A DNA stretch of 64,000 nt, taken from assembly GCA_963513935.1 (NCBI GenBank), contig OY740768.1, positions 73,198,877 through 73,262,876 on the forward strand. The letters are read 5' to 3'. The stretch comes from Aphrophora alni (Eukaryota; Arthropoda; Insecta; Hemiptera; Aphrophoridae). Shown one piece after another: positions 12,754 through 23,814 of the stretch; positions within the stretch are counted from its first letter, which is position 1, and each line of letters starts with the position of its first letter. The translations under genes were made by a program, and so were the position numbers. A model generated the notes under the pieces. The model worked only from the letters and a program-made list of their open reading frames with translations, searched no databases and had not been told where the DNA came from.

Positions 12754-13093
12754 CAAATAAAACACAATTTTTCTTTTGTAAAAATTCTATAATTTATTTG
12801 GTCTAGCCGACCATGGTTTCGCCAGTTACGGCATTGACGAGGCTCTTACAAGACTAAATACAAAGCACAACATAACTATTATAAAAGGTAGAGAAAGGCA
12901 GGAAACCTACCTTTTATAATAGTTATGCTGTGCTTTGTATTTAGTCTTGTAAGAGCCTCGTCAATGCCGTAACTGGCAAAACCATGGTCGGCTAGACCAA
13001 ATAAATTATAGAATTTTTACAAAAGAAAAATTGTGTTTTATTTGTTAAAATGGAATTCTATCAAGTACCGTCGGTCATCAGTGTAAACAATAT
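12754..13093. repeat. Palindromic foldback element inserted in mariner 2
   Basis: Two arms of about 140 bp, nearly perfect inverted copies (12754-12890 and 12907-13046), surround a loop of roughly 15 bp. About 46 bp of unique sequence follows the right arm. The whole unit is flanked by a 12-bp direct repeat AAAGTAACTTAA (12742-12753 and 13094-13105), which reads as a target duplication within the mariner end. Confidence 0.8.
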
Positions 13094-13109
13094 AAAGTAA
13101 CTTAAGTTT

Positions 13110-14030
13110 TTGAATAAAAAAACAAGTGAAAGTCACACTCTTAAAGTATTTTAGTCTCCATTTAAATTGAGACATTTATTATCGAATCTCTGCATTACAA
13201 TCTCTTCATGTGTGAAACAAGTAATAGTCGCTCAGCGCAAGATCCAAACTATTCGATGAATGATCAGAGACCTCTCATCGGAAACCATCAAAAAGTGGAC
13301 GAGTGTGATTCATTGTGCACAGGCAGGCGTTTGTCATGAAAAAACTAAAACTTGGAACTCAACTTTTCCTAATGTTTATTTTGAATTGCCTAACTTTGTT
13401 AATGTTTCACAATATCTCTCACTGTTTATTGTTGAACCATGTTCAAAGATATCCACTAGAAGCACTTTCTACCTATCCTAAAAAAAAAACTGTCACCATG
13501 ATTTTCTTGATGAACATGTGTATCTTTACTCTAAGGACTGTTTTCAGTCTCACAATTCACATGTTTAACCCAAGTCTTATCTCCAGTTACACAATCGAGA
13601 AATGAGTCACCATCTTTGTCGTAGGCTTCAAGAAATGTCAACAATGCTGCCATGGCCTTTTTTTTTATATGGACACAATTTTTGATGGCCATCTGGCACA
13701 AAACTTATGACAGCCTAGCTATCTCATAACCTCATGCAACAAACTTCGTAAAATTTAAGAAAACCTCTGTAATTGTAAAATGGTGGTTTTCACAAATCAT
13801 TCCATTGAATTTTTGCCACCAATTGATCAGTCAAATGTTCGGTTATCCGCTTCGCTGTGCATCATGAACATTAGTGCGGCCAGTCTTACATATAATGCAT
13901 TTGCTAGATTCACTCATTACGGTTGTTCCATACACTTCACAAAGTTTCCAATGAATTTCAATTGGTTTGTAACTTTACCAACTACTGAACTCACGTCACA
14001 ATTCATAGGATTTTCAATTGCAAAACATTA
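13110..14030 (-). pseudogene. mariner transposase pseudogene 2
   Basis: The minus strand between about 13640 and 13540 reads LLTFLEAYDKDGDSFLDC followed by VTGDKTWV, the block holding the first catalytic Asp. Farther on are HDKRLPVHNES-like sequence (decayed HDNARPH, near 13340) and a decayed C-terminal RYDKCLN-like block near 13200. The N-terminal part (13.75-14.03 kb) is barely readable. Stops and shifts are frequent. It belongs to the TIR-bounded mariner around it. Confidence 0.72.
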
Positions 14031-14482
14031 AAAAAATATTCATAATGGAAACTCAGAAGCAACACGAATAGGAAACTACCACGGTGAAAGGATGCCAAAA
14101 TGTAAGTTATTTTCTTGACTGCCCTCATATATATTTTAGTTTTAATCTATGATGTTGTGGTGAAGAATTTAAGACTTCTTCATTAATGTTAGGCAATAGA
14201 TGACAAAGTTATAATTTTTTTTTAGACTTTACAATATTTCTACTTTAATACTATTACTCAACAGCTTTCTATAAACACTTTTTATAACATTAGAATTGGA
14301 AACATAATGCCTTGTGTGATTGGTAGATGTCAACAATAAACCTGATCTAGATGGTCCATCAGATAAAAATGGCAAGCAGGGTTTTATAATCAATTAAGTT
14401 TTTTAATTATTCCATGTCCTTATATACATTTTTTCAATTATTTTTTTTATAATAAAGATAAAATACAAATTTTCCTACTTAC

Positions 14483-14650
14483 CAGCTCCAAAAAATAATG
14501 GACATATAAAAACTGCTGTAATTGGATGAAAACATTGAAGTAGTAAAGGAAGCATACAAGCTCTAAACGCAAACTCTTCTGAAAGTGGAGCTACTATATG
14601 ATTTCTAAGCCATACAAGATTCCGTAAATTATTCATCCAATACATTGGTT
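14483..14650 (-). CDS. Rce1: Rce1 exon 4 (catalytic EExxxR exon)
   Basis: 168 bp between an acceptor (TTTTCAG, upstream at higher coordinates) and a donor (G|GTAAGT). It continues phase 1 from exon 3 and encodes residues about 121-177, including [20 protein letters not shown] and a following hydrophobic segment. The Glu-Glu-x-x-x-Arg motif (E145, E146, R150 in my numbering) is the catalytic signature of RCE1/ABI-type intramembrane proteases. The later histidine motifs (FxxxH and HxxxN/D) are not in this exon, nor did I find them to the left, so the gene continues beyond position 1 or an exon was missed among the transposons. Confidence 0.9.
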
Positions 14651-14992
14651 CTGAAAATACAGTAAATTATTACAATAATAACAAATTAACAAAACTCAAA
14701 GTATCTTTTATTGGTTTTAGAAACTGAAGTACTAGGACTTATCTTAAAAATTCTGCATAAAATAAAATAAATTTATTATCGTAGAGTAATTTTACCTTGG
14801 TGTTAATTGAAACTTTATGCGTACTACTTTAAAATAAATTAGGGAGTCAAAAATTAGGATGTTATGACTAAATTTAAAGCATACATTTTTATTTTATTGC
14901 TTCTGTAATATCACATAATTTAATTCATGTATCATTACAGTGACCCCGAAAGATTAGGTATTTAAATATAAGTCAAGTAAATAAATAAATAA

Positions 14993-15032
<40 letters not shown>

Positions 15033-15903
15033 ACCACACATACACTCAAGTACAAATAGACACATGTTGAATACATAATAAAAGAGTACATACTAGGATA
15101 CAATTTTAAACAATAACATTGAACACAATATTAATGTTAAAAAACAATGTAAATTAACACTAAGACCAATGGTTGTATTAATCTTTTTACATTGATAGGA
15201 AGTCAGAAACTCGATTAACAGCTTTTACAAGCCAAATATTGATGCAGACTTCTCTTTAATTTGAATTTGGAGCTTTACTTCTTTAACAGAAGGTAGCAAA
15301 TTATAGTACTCCACAACACAGTCTAAGGGACACACTGATCTTATCAGTAATTCATAATCATAAATAAAATCTGTAGTAGATAATAGTAGATGTTAAAGAA
15401 TAGTTAATAATGAAAAACAATCTGTAGTTGGTAATTAGGATAAATAATAATTGTAAATAAAATGTAGTTTCAAAAATAAAGATAATGGTTAGAAAAGATT
15501 GAGTAAAAAAGTTTGGAATATAAGAAAAAGAATAAAGTGCTTTTATTAATGTAAAAACCAATAACTTCAAATATTTGTGAAAGCCATTTCTTTCAGTTAC
15601 TAAAATCCTTTTTAGCGTAAGTATACTTGATCAATATCAATACTAAGCTGTAGTACAGTACATAACGTTTTATTTGCTGTATCATGCTAGGCTATAAATA
15701 GTCTCCATTATATGCGGATTCACTTTACGCAGCACTTTGCTGGAACGCATCTACCGCTTATAACAGGGACTACCTGTATTATCCTATATATTATTTCGGT
15801 TATCAACATCCCTTTTACACAGGACAAATCTTACAAGAATTATATTTGTTTTACCTTGTGGACTGGTTATATATGTATATATATAATCTATAATAAATAA
15901 ATA
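14651..15903 (-). other. Rce1 intron stretch with AT microsatellite
   Basis: Intronic, AT-rich. An (AAAT)n-(AT)n run lies near 14978-15024. No gene or clear transposon is seen. Confidence 0.6.
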
Positions 15904-16298
15904 CCTTATTTCCTGCTTGCAGTCCAGCATTTATTTGTTGGTGATGATCGTTACGCTTTTCCTATTCAAGCATTGTCAAACCGAACTAATATAGTTGCAT
16001 TTGTTGAAATGTGCGTCAATTAAAAAAAAAAAAACTAACCGAGCAAAGAACGGGTGAATGTGTGTGTAACAACCGTAGGAGAGTTATACTATGTTTTTTT
16101 TTAATGTAGTTTATGTACAAAGTGTTGTGGTATACATTTATGTGTTGTGATAATGTATTTTTTTAATTCATTAAATTGACACACATTTCAACAAATCCAT
16201 CTATATTAGTTCGACTTGACAATGCTTGAATAGGAATAGCGAGAAATGATCATCACCGACATATAAATTAAGTTGTTAGGCTGAGAGCAGGATATAAG
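15904..16298. mobile_element. MITE with long inverted ends
   Basis: Arms at about 15904-16024 and 16166-16298 are inverted copies; the best block includes CCTATTCAAGCATTGTCAAA on the left. The outer ends CTTATTTCCTGC and GCAGGATATAAG match with one change. The centre has A and T runs and no ORF. The family is not assigned. Confidence 0.7.
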
Positions 16299-16395
16299 AT
16301 ATTTATTTATTGAAAGAGAATTTCCCAGAGAACTGACTAATCATAAATTCATTTCACAAATAATAACATTGGTTTGTTTAAAAGAACCCATATAA

Positions 16396-16690
16396 TACTC
16401 ACTAATAAACAGCTGATTAGGTCCATCAACTCTAATATTTTTAAACGAAGATAGGTTAGGTCTAGCCTAGACCAGTGTGAAACATTTTACTTGTAACAGC
16501 CGATTAGGTCCAACAGTTATAATTCAACACAAATATAGGTTAGGCTTACTTCCAGACCAATATAAAAGATTATGGAAGGTGTTTTTACATACAAATTTAG
16601 TTACCTTAGCAACCAATGTAATAATACTCACTTAAAACAGCTGATTAGGTCTATCAGCTTTAAATAATTCAACACAAAGCTAGGTTATGC
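16396..16690. repeat. Degenerate tandem repeat, about three units
   Basis: Three imperfect copies of a unit beginning ACAGCTGATTAGGTC (near 16409, 16497 and 16637), each followed by a TAGGTTAGG- or TAGGTTATG-like segment. Spacing is irregular. No coding content. Confidence 0.55.
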
Positions 16691-16859
16691 CAATTGTAAG
16701 AATTAATTCATTGTGAATATAGCTACCAAGGTAGTTTACTTAAAATTAAATAACCTTGATTTCTGTTCGTCTACAATCTTCTTTAATATCTAATTAAATT
16801 ACCGGTTTCAACAGATAAGTACTGTCATCATCAGATTTATACACTTAAACACACAAATA

Positions 16860-18174
16860 TATTACATGGTTTAAATAATTTGAATTGAATTAACTTATGC
16901 CAAATTAAATAAACATGATAAACTAAACAGTCACACAAGTAAGAATTAAAAATAACTAATACCAATACTTATTTTTTCTTTTTTAATACTCAATATAATA
17001 CTATTTTTTGTGTTAAACACTAAATTGGATTTTATTTTAGTCAAATTAACTATTTGTTTTTGAAAATATACCCAGACAGTAAAACTTGTGATTTTAGGTT
17101 AGGAAACCTTTTGAGACATTAAAATTCATGATTAGATATATATATAAACATAAACTGTATGTAAGTTTTTGTTAGTTGTAAAAGATATTTTAAATGTAAA
17201 TTGATTGATATCCGAACTTAGTAAGAGCCGAAAAAGAGTAAATAATATAACCTATAATTTCATAATACATATGAAAATAAGACAAATAAGTAAGACTGAG
17301 CTACATAAATATAAGCTTTAAAAATTTGTACAACTTCAAAAGGATTAGCAATAGAATAATTATAAACTACTGAAAGAAGGTCCAAATTCAATATTGTAAT
17401 CTGTTATGAAGAGTTACTTTTTTTATTAAAACTACTAATTTATAAAATGGTTGATTTTATTATTTCTCAAGGTTATAAATTAAACAATATGTAAATGAAG
17501 CCAGAAAATGTATTCACAAAATACTATTATTAAGATTATTCGTATAACGTGGTTTTACAATATTCTTGATCTCGGGTAATAATCTATTGTTCGAGATGCC
17601 ACTGCTAACTACCACAGTTTTGGTTGTGGATTCAATTCAATAACTAACACAAATTCTTAAATCTAATTATACAAAAGGGTTAACAAAGTGATTTAAAACA
17701 GATATTTTAAAACTAGATGGGTGATTAGTGATTGATTGTACACTGTTGATATGGATTTTGTAGGGATATAAGTATATTTTAGTCTTTATAAAATTGTGGC
17801 TGTATATAGTGAGACGGTGTGGAAAAATCAGTCGTCTCAAGGAATAAATCAAATCATAAAAATTGCTAATCTAAACGTCGTAAAGTTGGAATGCGGTAAA
17901 GTGATGACGTCACGCCAGACCGGACCAAAAGGTTTCGTGTCCGAGCATGACTGAACAGATATAGCATTTCAAATTTTATTAAAAAATTTAAACTTAAAAC
18001 TAAATAATGATAAAGTGTAGGCGATTAACAATATCAAAAAATAAATGTAATTGAAATTAAAACAAAAAAGTTATTAAGGAAATAAGATGGGCCAAAAAAC
18101 TTAAAATTTGTAAATTGGGGAAAATTGAAAAAGAAAAGTAATAGAGTCATAAACAGTAGGGAATATAATAATAA
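16860..18174 (-). other. Rce1 intron stretch, no gene seen
   Basis: AT-rich sequence without a recognisable exon or transposase. A slightly GC-richer patch at about 17878-17950 contains TGACGTCA but has no other support as a regulatory site. Confidence 0.5.
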
Positions 18175-18214
18175 TCAACAATACAATTGGAAGAATAATA
18201 ATAATAATACAGTA

Positions 18215-18263
<49 letters not shown>
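18175..18263. repeat. (AAT)n microsatellite
   Basis: An almost pure run of AAT triplets, most regular from about 18216 to 18262. The poly-Tyr translation on the other strand is an artefact of the repeat. Confidence 0.9.
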
Positions 18264-19248
18264 GGGGAAATGGGACTTGAAAAATCATTCTTAGGAAGTT
18301 TTTTGGAGTTTTTAATGTGAAGAGGGGATAAACTTAATAAATTGAATAATAAAAAACAAAAAGACAATAGTAGGGAATAACAATATGTAGTCAGAAAATG
18401 AATTAAAGTTAAATTGGGGGAGAAATAATAATAACAAAAATTTAAAAGTTAAAGCCCAAAAGCGGTTAAAGTAAAGATTAAAGGGGATAAAAAAGTAATA
18501 GGTAATGTGTATGACATGTATGTTTATGTAACATAACAGAGCAGAGTTGAAAAATACTAATGGGAGGGATTTTATATACGAAAAATACGATGATCAGAAA
18601 ATCACAACTTCAAGCATCAATAACTCATGAACCAAACAAGCTACAATAAAAAACTAAAAAGTTATTTCCGTTATAGGACCAGAAGAATAACTTCAGTGAA
18701 AAATAATATTCAAAAAAGACTTGGTAAAAAAGTTAGTTTGTGAAAAAATGAACATTCCTAAAAAGTGCGGTAACTAGAGAAATACGCGACCGAAAACGTC
18801 GAATCAAGTTTTTCAAGACCCTCAAGAATGCAGAGAAGAGGAATCTGAAGAGAAAATGAAAATCGGACCAACCGTTCAAAAGTTAAAGCAAAAAGAAAAA
18901 AAAGTGTTCATATTCAAGATTTTCAGGATTCGACAAGTAAATCTTGCACAGGTAGCGTGACGTTACGGACCAGCTGCCCCTACTACTTCACCAACCGGAC
19001 AACAGAGAAAACTGAACTATCAAAAAGATTAAAATGTTAATTAAAAGGGTTTAAATTACAAAACTAATACAATAGAAGAAAACTAAGCCTAGGACAGCTA
19101 TCAGCACAAAAATTACGGATTAATTCAGCCGAAAACTTAAAAATTATCGAAAGAGACATTTCTTCACTAAAGGGAAAAAATTGGTTACCTTTTTCGGGAA
19201 ACATTCCCACAAGAAGGGAGAGCCGAAATTATTGGTCGAAAGATCGAT
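18264..19248 (-). other. Purine-rich intronic DNA, no gene seen
   Basis: The plus strand is strongly purine-biased. No exon, TIR or transposase was recognised. Confidence 0.45.
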
Positions 19249-19388
19249 ACTCTAGTAACAGTCACCAACGAGGAAGGATGTTATTTTAGTGACCCAAAAT
19301 TTTCTAACAGATTTAGAAACTCTAGTAACAGTCACCGACGAGGAAGGACATTATTTTAGTCACTCAAAATTTTTTAATAGCTTCAGTA
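19249..19388. repeat. Tandem duplication of a 70-bp unit
   Basis: Two adjacent copies (about 19249-19318 and 19319-19388) share ACTCTAGTAACAGTCACC, GACGAGGAAGGA-like and TTATTTTAGT segments with scattered differences. A third start (ACTCTAATAAATT) follows. Confidence 0.75.
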
Positions 19389-19836
19389 ACTCTAATAAAT
19401 TTTAACTTAAAAAAATTTCTATATAAAAGTCAAGTATAAAAATAAACAGTTTTGAAAATTGAGTAATAAGAAGAAGATAGATCTACATGGAAGACTAACT
19501 ATCCAGGAATCAGAATAATTGCCAGAAATCAACAACTGTAACATAAGAAGGATTTGGAAAGGAGATAAATTGAAGACACTGTTAACCATCAGCAGCAAGA
19601 AGCTTCACATCTTTAAGATCTTCATGTTAAGTATGAAGGTACACTAGATCTATAGAATAATTCGCAAAAGAGTAAACTCATTTAAATAGACAAAAATAAT
19701 TGGGAAATTTTTAATATATTAACTTCAGTAGATTCAAGTAAACTCTGGCTTTGGTTTAGTATAAGTATTCAAAAGTAAATACGACTATTTCAGTGAAGGA
19801 AAAATTATTTAGTGTCCTAGCTGGAATAGTCTAGCA

Positions 19837-19838
<2 letters not shown>

Positions 19839-19876
<38 letters not shown>
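19839..19876. repeat. (A)n(AT)n microsatellite
   Basis: An A run followed by alternating AT. Confidence 0.85.
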
Positions 19877-20040
19877 CAATAAAAATTTTGTGTCACATTG
19901 TAAATTGTTTAAAAAGATTTTGTTTATTGTAAGTTCGAATGATTAATTGTTTAATTGGTTTTGATGGTTAAGCATACATAAATATTTTATGCACAATTGG
20001 TGGTTCATTTAATAGACAGTTTGTTTCTACACATTCTACA

Positions 20041-20094
20041 CAGAGGGAGAGAGGGAGAGGGAAAGAAGGAGGGAGGGGGAGAGAGGGAGGGAGG

Positions 20095-20177
<83 letters not shown>

Positions 20178-20214
20178 AGAGGGGGAGAGAATGGGAGAGA
20201 GAGAGGGAGGGAGG

Positions 20215-20290
<76 letters not shown>
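20041..20290. repeat. (GA)n low-complexity tract
   Basis: About 250 bp of GA/GGGA repeats: an irregular GAGGGAGG section, two long pure GA runs (20099-20170 and 20220-20290) and an irregular centre. The Arg/Glu and Ser/Leu open frames across it are repeat artefacts. Confidence 0.93.
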
Positions 20291-20292
<2 letters not shown>

Positions 20293-20356
20293 AATCTCCA
20301 ACTTACAAAAGCCAAGTAGTGCAATATCTTTGATTCAAGGTAGGATTAAATTGTAA

Positions 20357-21169
20357 AAGTGAGCAGCTTGGTCTTGTCTGCGAACGAACTGCGAAAAGTG
20401 AGCGGGTGAGTTGTGCCGGTGGTCCGTGGCAATAGGTAGATAGTTCTTTACAATTTTAACCTACCAAGTTTCTGACAATAATATTGTAGTTACCAATTAT
20501 TTTTTGTGTATATTTCTGTAGATGAAGCTATTCAATAACTTTCAACCTGATTTTAGTGTCCAATTTTATTTATATATCACTGTTATAAGGAAACTTTTAA
20601 CTCCTACAAATACAATCTTGTTGCTTCTCATCCTGACACACGAGTGCTCCGTCCAATCCGCCACAGTCTTCTTCTTTCTCCTCTTGTTTTGTTTTGTTTT
20701 TACTTCTTCCTTTTTATTAACTTCTTTGTCTTATTTTAAATTTCTTTTTTGTAATTTAATGGTAACAATAAGATTTGAATGTTATTTGTCTAATGTTAAT
20801 GAAAATGGGTTATGTATACGTTGGGTGATCATGGTTCGGTCAGGGTCTTGTGATTTATTGTATATTACCCTAAGATGGTGGTTTATTTATAATTTGAATT
20901 ATGGTATCATTATAAGGTTTAATGTAAGTTGCATAATTTCAACCTCATTATAGATAAATAATGAAGTGAATTTATTTATTTTCTAACTACTATCAAAAAA
21001 TGAGGTTGATAATAATATAATTAATAAATTAACCCACAGGCAAAAATTGTGCAAAATGAAACATTTCATTACTTTTTAGGTGTTTTTGACTGCTAGGTAA
21101 AGTTAAGTGAATAAATATATACATCATTTTATTATAAATTAATAACATATTACATAATCTTCATATTAC
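20357..21169 (-). other. Rce1 intron stretch, no gene seen
   Basis: An open frame at 20522-20953 on the plus strand has no recognisable domain, is Phe/Leu-rich, and looks like chance in AT-rich DNA. Confidence 0.5.
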
Positions 21170-21308
21170 CTGTATACAGAGTCCATAACCCATTTACTCC
21201 TTGAACTGTTATTGGGCCTAAGAAGAGAATCATTGTTAATAAAAGAGGTACTATACTAGCTGCTAAAAGCCCTGGAAGCCTTAGGCCTAATAGTTCCCAA
21301 ATTGTATT
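21170..21308 (-). CDS. Rce1: Rce1 exon 3
   Basis: 139 bp from an acceptor (GTTTCAG) to a donor (CAG|GTAATA). It starts in phase 0 and ends in phase 1, matching exon 4. It encodes NTIWELLGLRLPGLLAAS and then a hydrophobic LLLTMILFLGP segment, a membrane helix typical of RCE1; the WELLGLR and LTMILFLGP phrases match the animal family closely. Confidence 0.92.
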
Positions 21309-21589
21309 CTGAAACAAAAATTGTTTATTATTTGTTATATTAAATAATAACCAAGAGTACTTGTAGTAGATGAATGATAATACTAATATTTTTAATTAAT
21401 TGAGTTTTTCCCTGAAGAATTCATTTAAAATAAGAATTGTACAGGTTTCGTCAACAGGATCTGACGATTTTGAAAATCCCACAAAGAAATATTTGAAAAT
21501 AACATGAAAATAAAAATCAAACAATAAAAACCATTTAATATTTGCTATGACCATAACTTAGTTTTAAAAAAGTTACATCTTGTAAGTGT

Positions 21590-22370
21590 TGAGCTTATAA
21601 GTTCTTTCAATCTTCAAAAAAATGTTCCATGACAACCAGAAGCATTTTGGATGATGGTTTAAATTTTCTAATATTTGACATCTTTTATCCTGAAGTTTTT
21701 GAATTGTTTCTGTAAACTTTGTCTTCTATGTACTGAAAATTGCCAATCAAAAAGATCAGCTTCCCGTTAAAGGTAGTTCGGAAACACTTCATTGCTGCAA
21801 GGTATGAAGTATCTTTTTTTGAAACCAGACGTTTTGTCTTCGAAGCATTAGTAATAATTCTGTATCATTTCTTGGTATCATTCGCCATTCACTGACATTG
21901 CAACAAAATTTTTGTTCTAAAAAATATGGACTAACACAGAAATTTGAAAACATAGGCTACCAAACTGTCACATTTTCAAAATCCAATAGGTTTTTGTACA
22001 CCTCTTAAGGATTAACAGGATCCCAGTAATGATATTTTTGTTTACTGGCATATCCACTTAAATAAAAAGGTTCTTCATCAGAGATTAATATTGGAATAAT
22101 CCAATACAGTATTTTCATTTATTTCATATTTTAATAATCTAGCGTCAATTTGAAAGGTTATTTGTAATGGTGGTAATGTAAATCATATCGTAGAATAATT
22201 TTCCTTAAACTTCTGTTAAACAATTTCAAGGCCTGTGTGTAGCACACAGCAGATCAACGAGTGCTTTGCTGTAAGGCTTGTGTGATGTTCTTGACTTCTA
22301 CCACTTTGGTAGACTTCATACTGTTCAGCTACTACCAAGAAAAGATGAATTTTCACTACCTATAATATTA
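21590..22370 (-). pseudogene. Tc1/mariner-type transposase remnant 3
   Basis: The minus strand near 22090-22020 reads ISDEEPFYLSGYASKQKYHY, close to the SDEAHFYLSG(Y/F)VNKQN block that holds the first catalytic Asp of a group of insect Tc1/mariner-superfamily transposases. Downstream are VTVW (near 21975), PYFLEQ (near 21920) and a decayed C-terminus around 21700-21600. Upstream part is poor. Stops and shifts are frequent. No TIRs were found. It lies just beyond Rce1 exon 3. Confidence 0.6.
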
Positions 22371-22382
22371 AAAGAATTAATT

Positions 22383-22660
22383 TATTGTTTTTAACGCTTA
22401 TACATGTTTACCAGCTAGTTTTGAAAATACAATAATATTTCAAGTGAAAAATATACGACCTAGACTGGGAATTGAACCCAGGACCTTTGGCTTTACACGC
22501 CAATACTCTACCAACTGAGCTATCCTCAGGTAGAGCATTGGCTCATAAAGTCAAAGATCCTGGGTTCAATTCCCAGTCTAGGTCGTATATTTTTCACTTG
22601 AAATATTATTGTATTTTCAATACTAGCTGGTAAAAATGTATAAGCGTTAATAACAATAAA
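22383..22660. repeat. Large palindrome built from a tRNA-like (SINE-like) unit
   Basis: Left arm (22383-22510) and right arm (22531-22660) are near-perfect inverted copies. On the minus strand 22530-22456 reads like a tRNA: GATAGCTCAGTTGGTAGAG (box A), an anticodon stem TTGGC/GCCAA with loop GTGTAAA (GTA, Tyr-like), and GGTTCAATTCC (box B). The right arm carries the matching 3' half on the plus strand. The acceptor arms do not pair well, so this is probably a tRNA-derived repeat, not a working tRNA gene. The outer arms share the tail TATTTTTCACTTGAAATATT. Confidence 0.75.
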
Positions 22661-22768
22661 TTAATAAATATATAGGTAAGGGCTGTAAAATAAGTAGAAA
22701 TTTATTTCAGTGTCGTTTCTAACGAGGTAATTAATTTGGTAACTCAAAAATTGCAACACTATAGCAAA

Positions 22769-22910
22769 GTCAAGTGAGAAGTGTACGACATATGCTGGGA
22801 AGTGACTAGGTTAGCTCAGTTGGTAGAGCATTGGTGCATAGAGCCAAAGGTCCTGCGTTTAATTCGCAGTCTAGGTCGTATATTTTTCACTTGAAATATT
22901 ATTGTATTAA
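22769..22910 (+). repeat. Second copy of the tRNA-like repeat, rearranged
   Basis: 22804-22877 on the plus strand has TTAGCTCAGTTGGTAGAGCA, a clover-like fold with GACTAGG pairing six of seven with CTAGGTC, and a decayed box B (GTTTAATTC). Upstream (22769-22800) is a short decayed inverted arm, so it was also a palindrome. The same tail follows (TATTTTTCACTTGAAATATT). The anticodon loop lacks the usual T33, which argues against a functional tRNA. Confidence 0.65.
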
Positions 22911-23810
22911 AAGAATTCATTTACATAACTTTTCTTTGACAGAAACCTATATTCTACATATTTTTTATAACCAATGATTAGTCACTTATAATTTACTACA
23001 AGAAACTGTAATTAAACATAAAAAATGTATTTATAAAATCAGATTTATTACCTTTATTTGGCTAGTTCAATTGGTTCACAAATACATATCAGAGTTAAAT
23101 CTTACCTTTTTTGTTCTGTTTATTTAGTGATGGTGTGTACCAGTTATTAAAAATATAAAAATTATTAACATATTCAAATTACTACATTATTATTATTATT
23201 AGTATAAAAATCTACAATTTATAAGGATGATAAAATTTACTGGCTAAATGTGTTGGTGAAATTATGGGGTGATTTTATAATACATTGAATGTTCACTGAT
23301 ACAATTGAATTGTTTTTGTTCTTTGTTTTGAATATTTTAAAAGTTTATAATATGATCTATTGAAAACCAGAAAAATGTTTATAGCAAAGGGAAGCTATCC
23401 AGGTGAATCAGGTAATTCAAGTTTATTATTAAAATATTCACTCACCAATTAATTTCTTTATTTCTCTTTCTGTTTAATTTTCAATTGACTTACTCTTTTC
23501 ATCCTTACATCTTCTTTATTTATATGGACATTAATTAAAATAGTTTGAACATATAACTGCTTTCAATAGTCCCTGTTGGTGATCCAACTCCAATTGCTCA
23601 TTTCTCATTGTTGTAGCCTCATCTATGCCTCTTTGAATCTTTTTGACGATTTCTTCTTCTTCCCATATTTCTTTTTATTCACTGAACTTTACAACACTGT
23701 ACATTTTGTTTCTTAAAACAAAATGATTGATATGGCTTATGATATGAAGTGGGCTGTGTTGAATTACTATGTTCATGACTGTTTTATGGTTAGGGTTTGA
23801 AATTTATGAT
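22911..23810 (-). other. Rce1 intron stretch, little seen
   Basis: AT-rich. A minus-strand patch at 23690-23560 reads KEIWEEEEIVKKIQRGIDEA and could be a transposon coding scrap, but I cannot assign it. Confidence 0.4.
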
Positions 23811-23814
23811 TTAA

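Larger units (their letters stand above)
12728..14127 (-). mobile_element. mariner element 2 with intact ends
   Basis: Ends are TGAGGGCAGTC at the left and GACTGCCCTCA at the right, each flanked by TA (12726-12727 and 14128-14129), the mariner target. The inverted similarity extends inward (GTAACTT versus ATAACTT). Inside are a minus-strand transposase remnant and, near the left end, an inserted 340-bp palindromic element. Without that insertion the copy would be about 1.05 kb, a little short for a full mariner. Confidence 0.8.

Noticed and set aside
17878..17950. TGACGTCA patch as a CRE-type enhancer
   Set aside because: A single short motif deep in an intron; also 7000-7010 has a similar TGACGTCA by chance. 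No further support.
19968..20356. Ser/Leu-rich and Arg/Glu-rich open frames
   Set aside because: They translate the GA microsatellite and have no other content.
20522..20953. 143-codon plus-strand open frame
   Set aside because: Phe/Leu-rich, no domain, no splice sites of note, inside an Rce1 intron; chance in AT-rich DNA.
22456..22530. Functional tRNA-Tyr gene
   Set aside because: Box A, box B and the anticodon arm are present, but the acceptor ends do not pair and the unit lies inside a palindromic repeat; a SINE-like origin is more likely.
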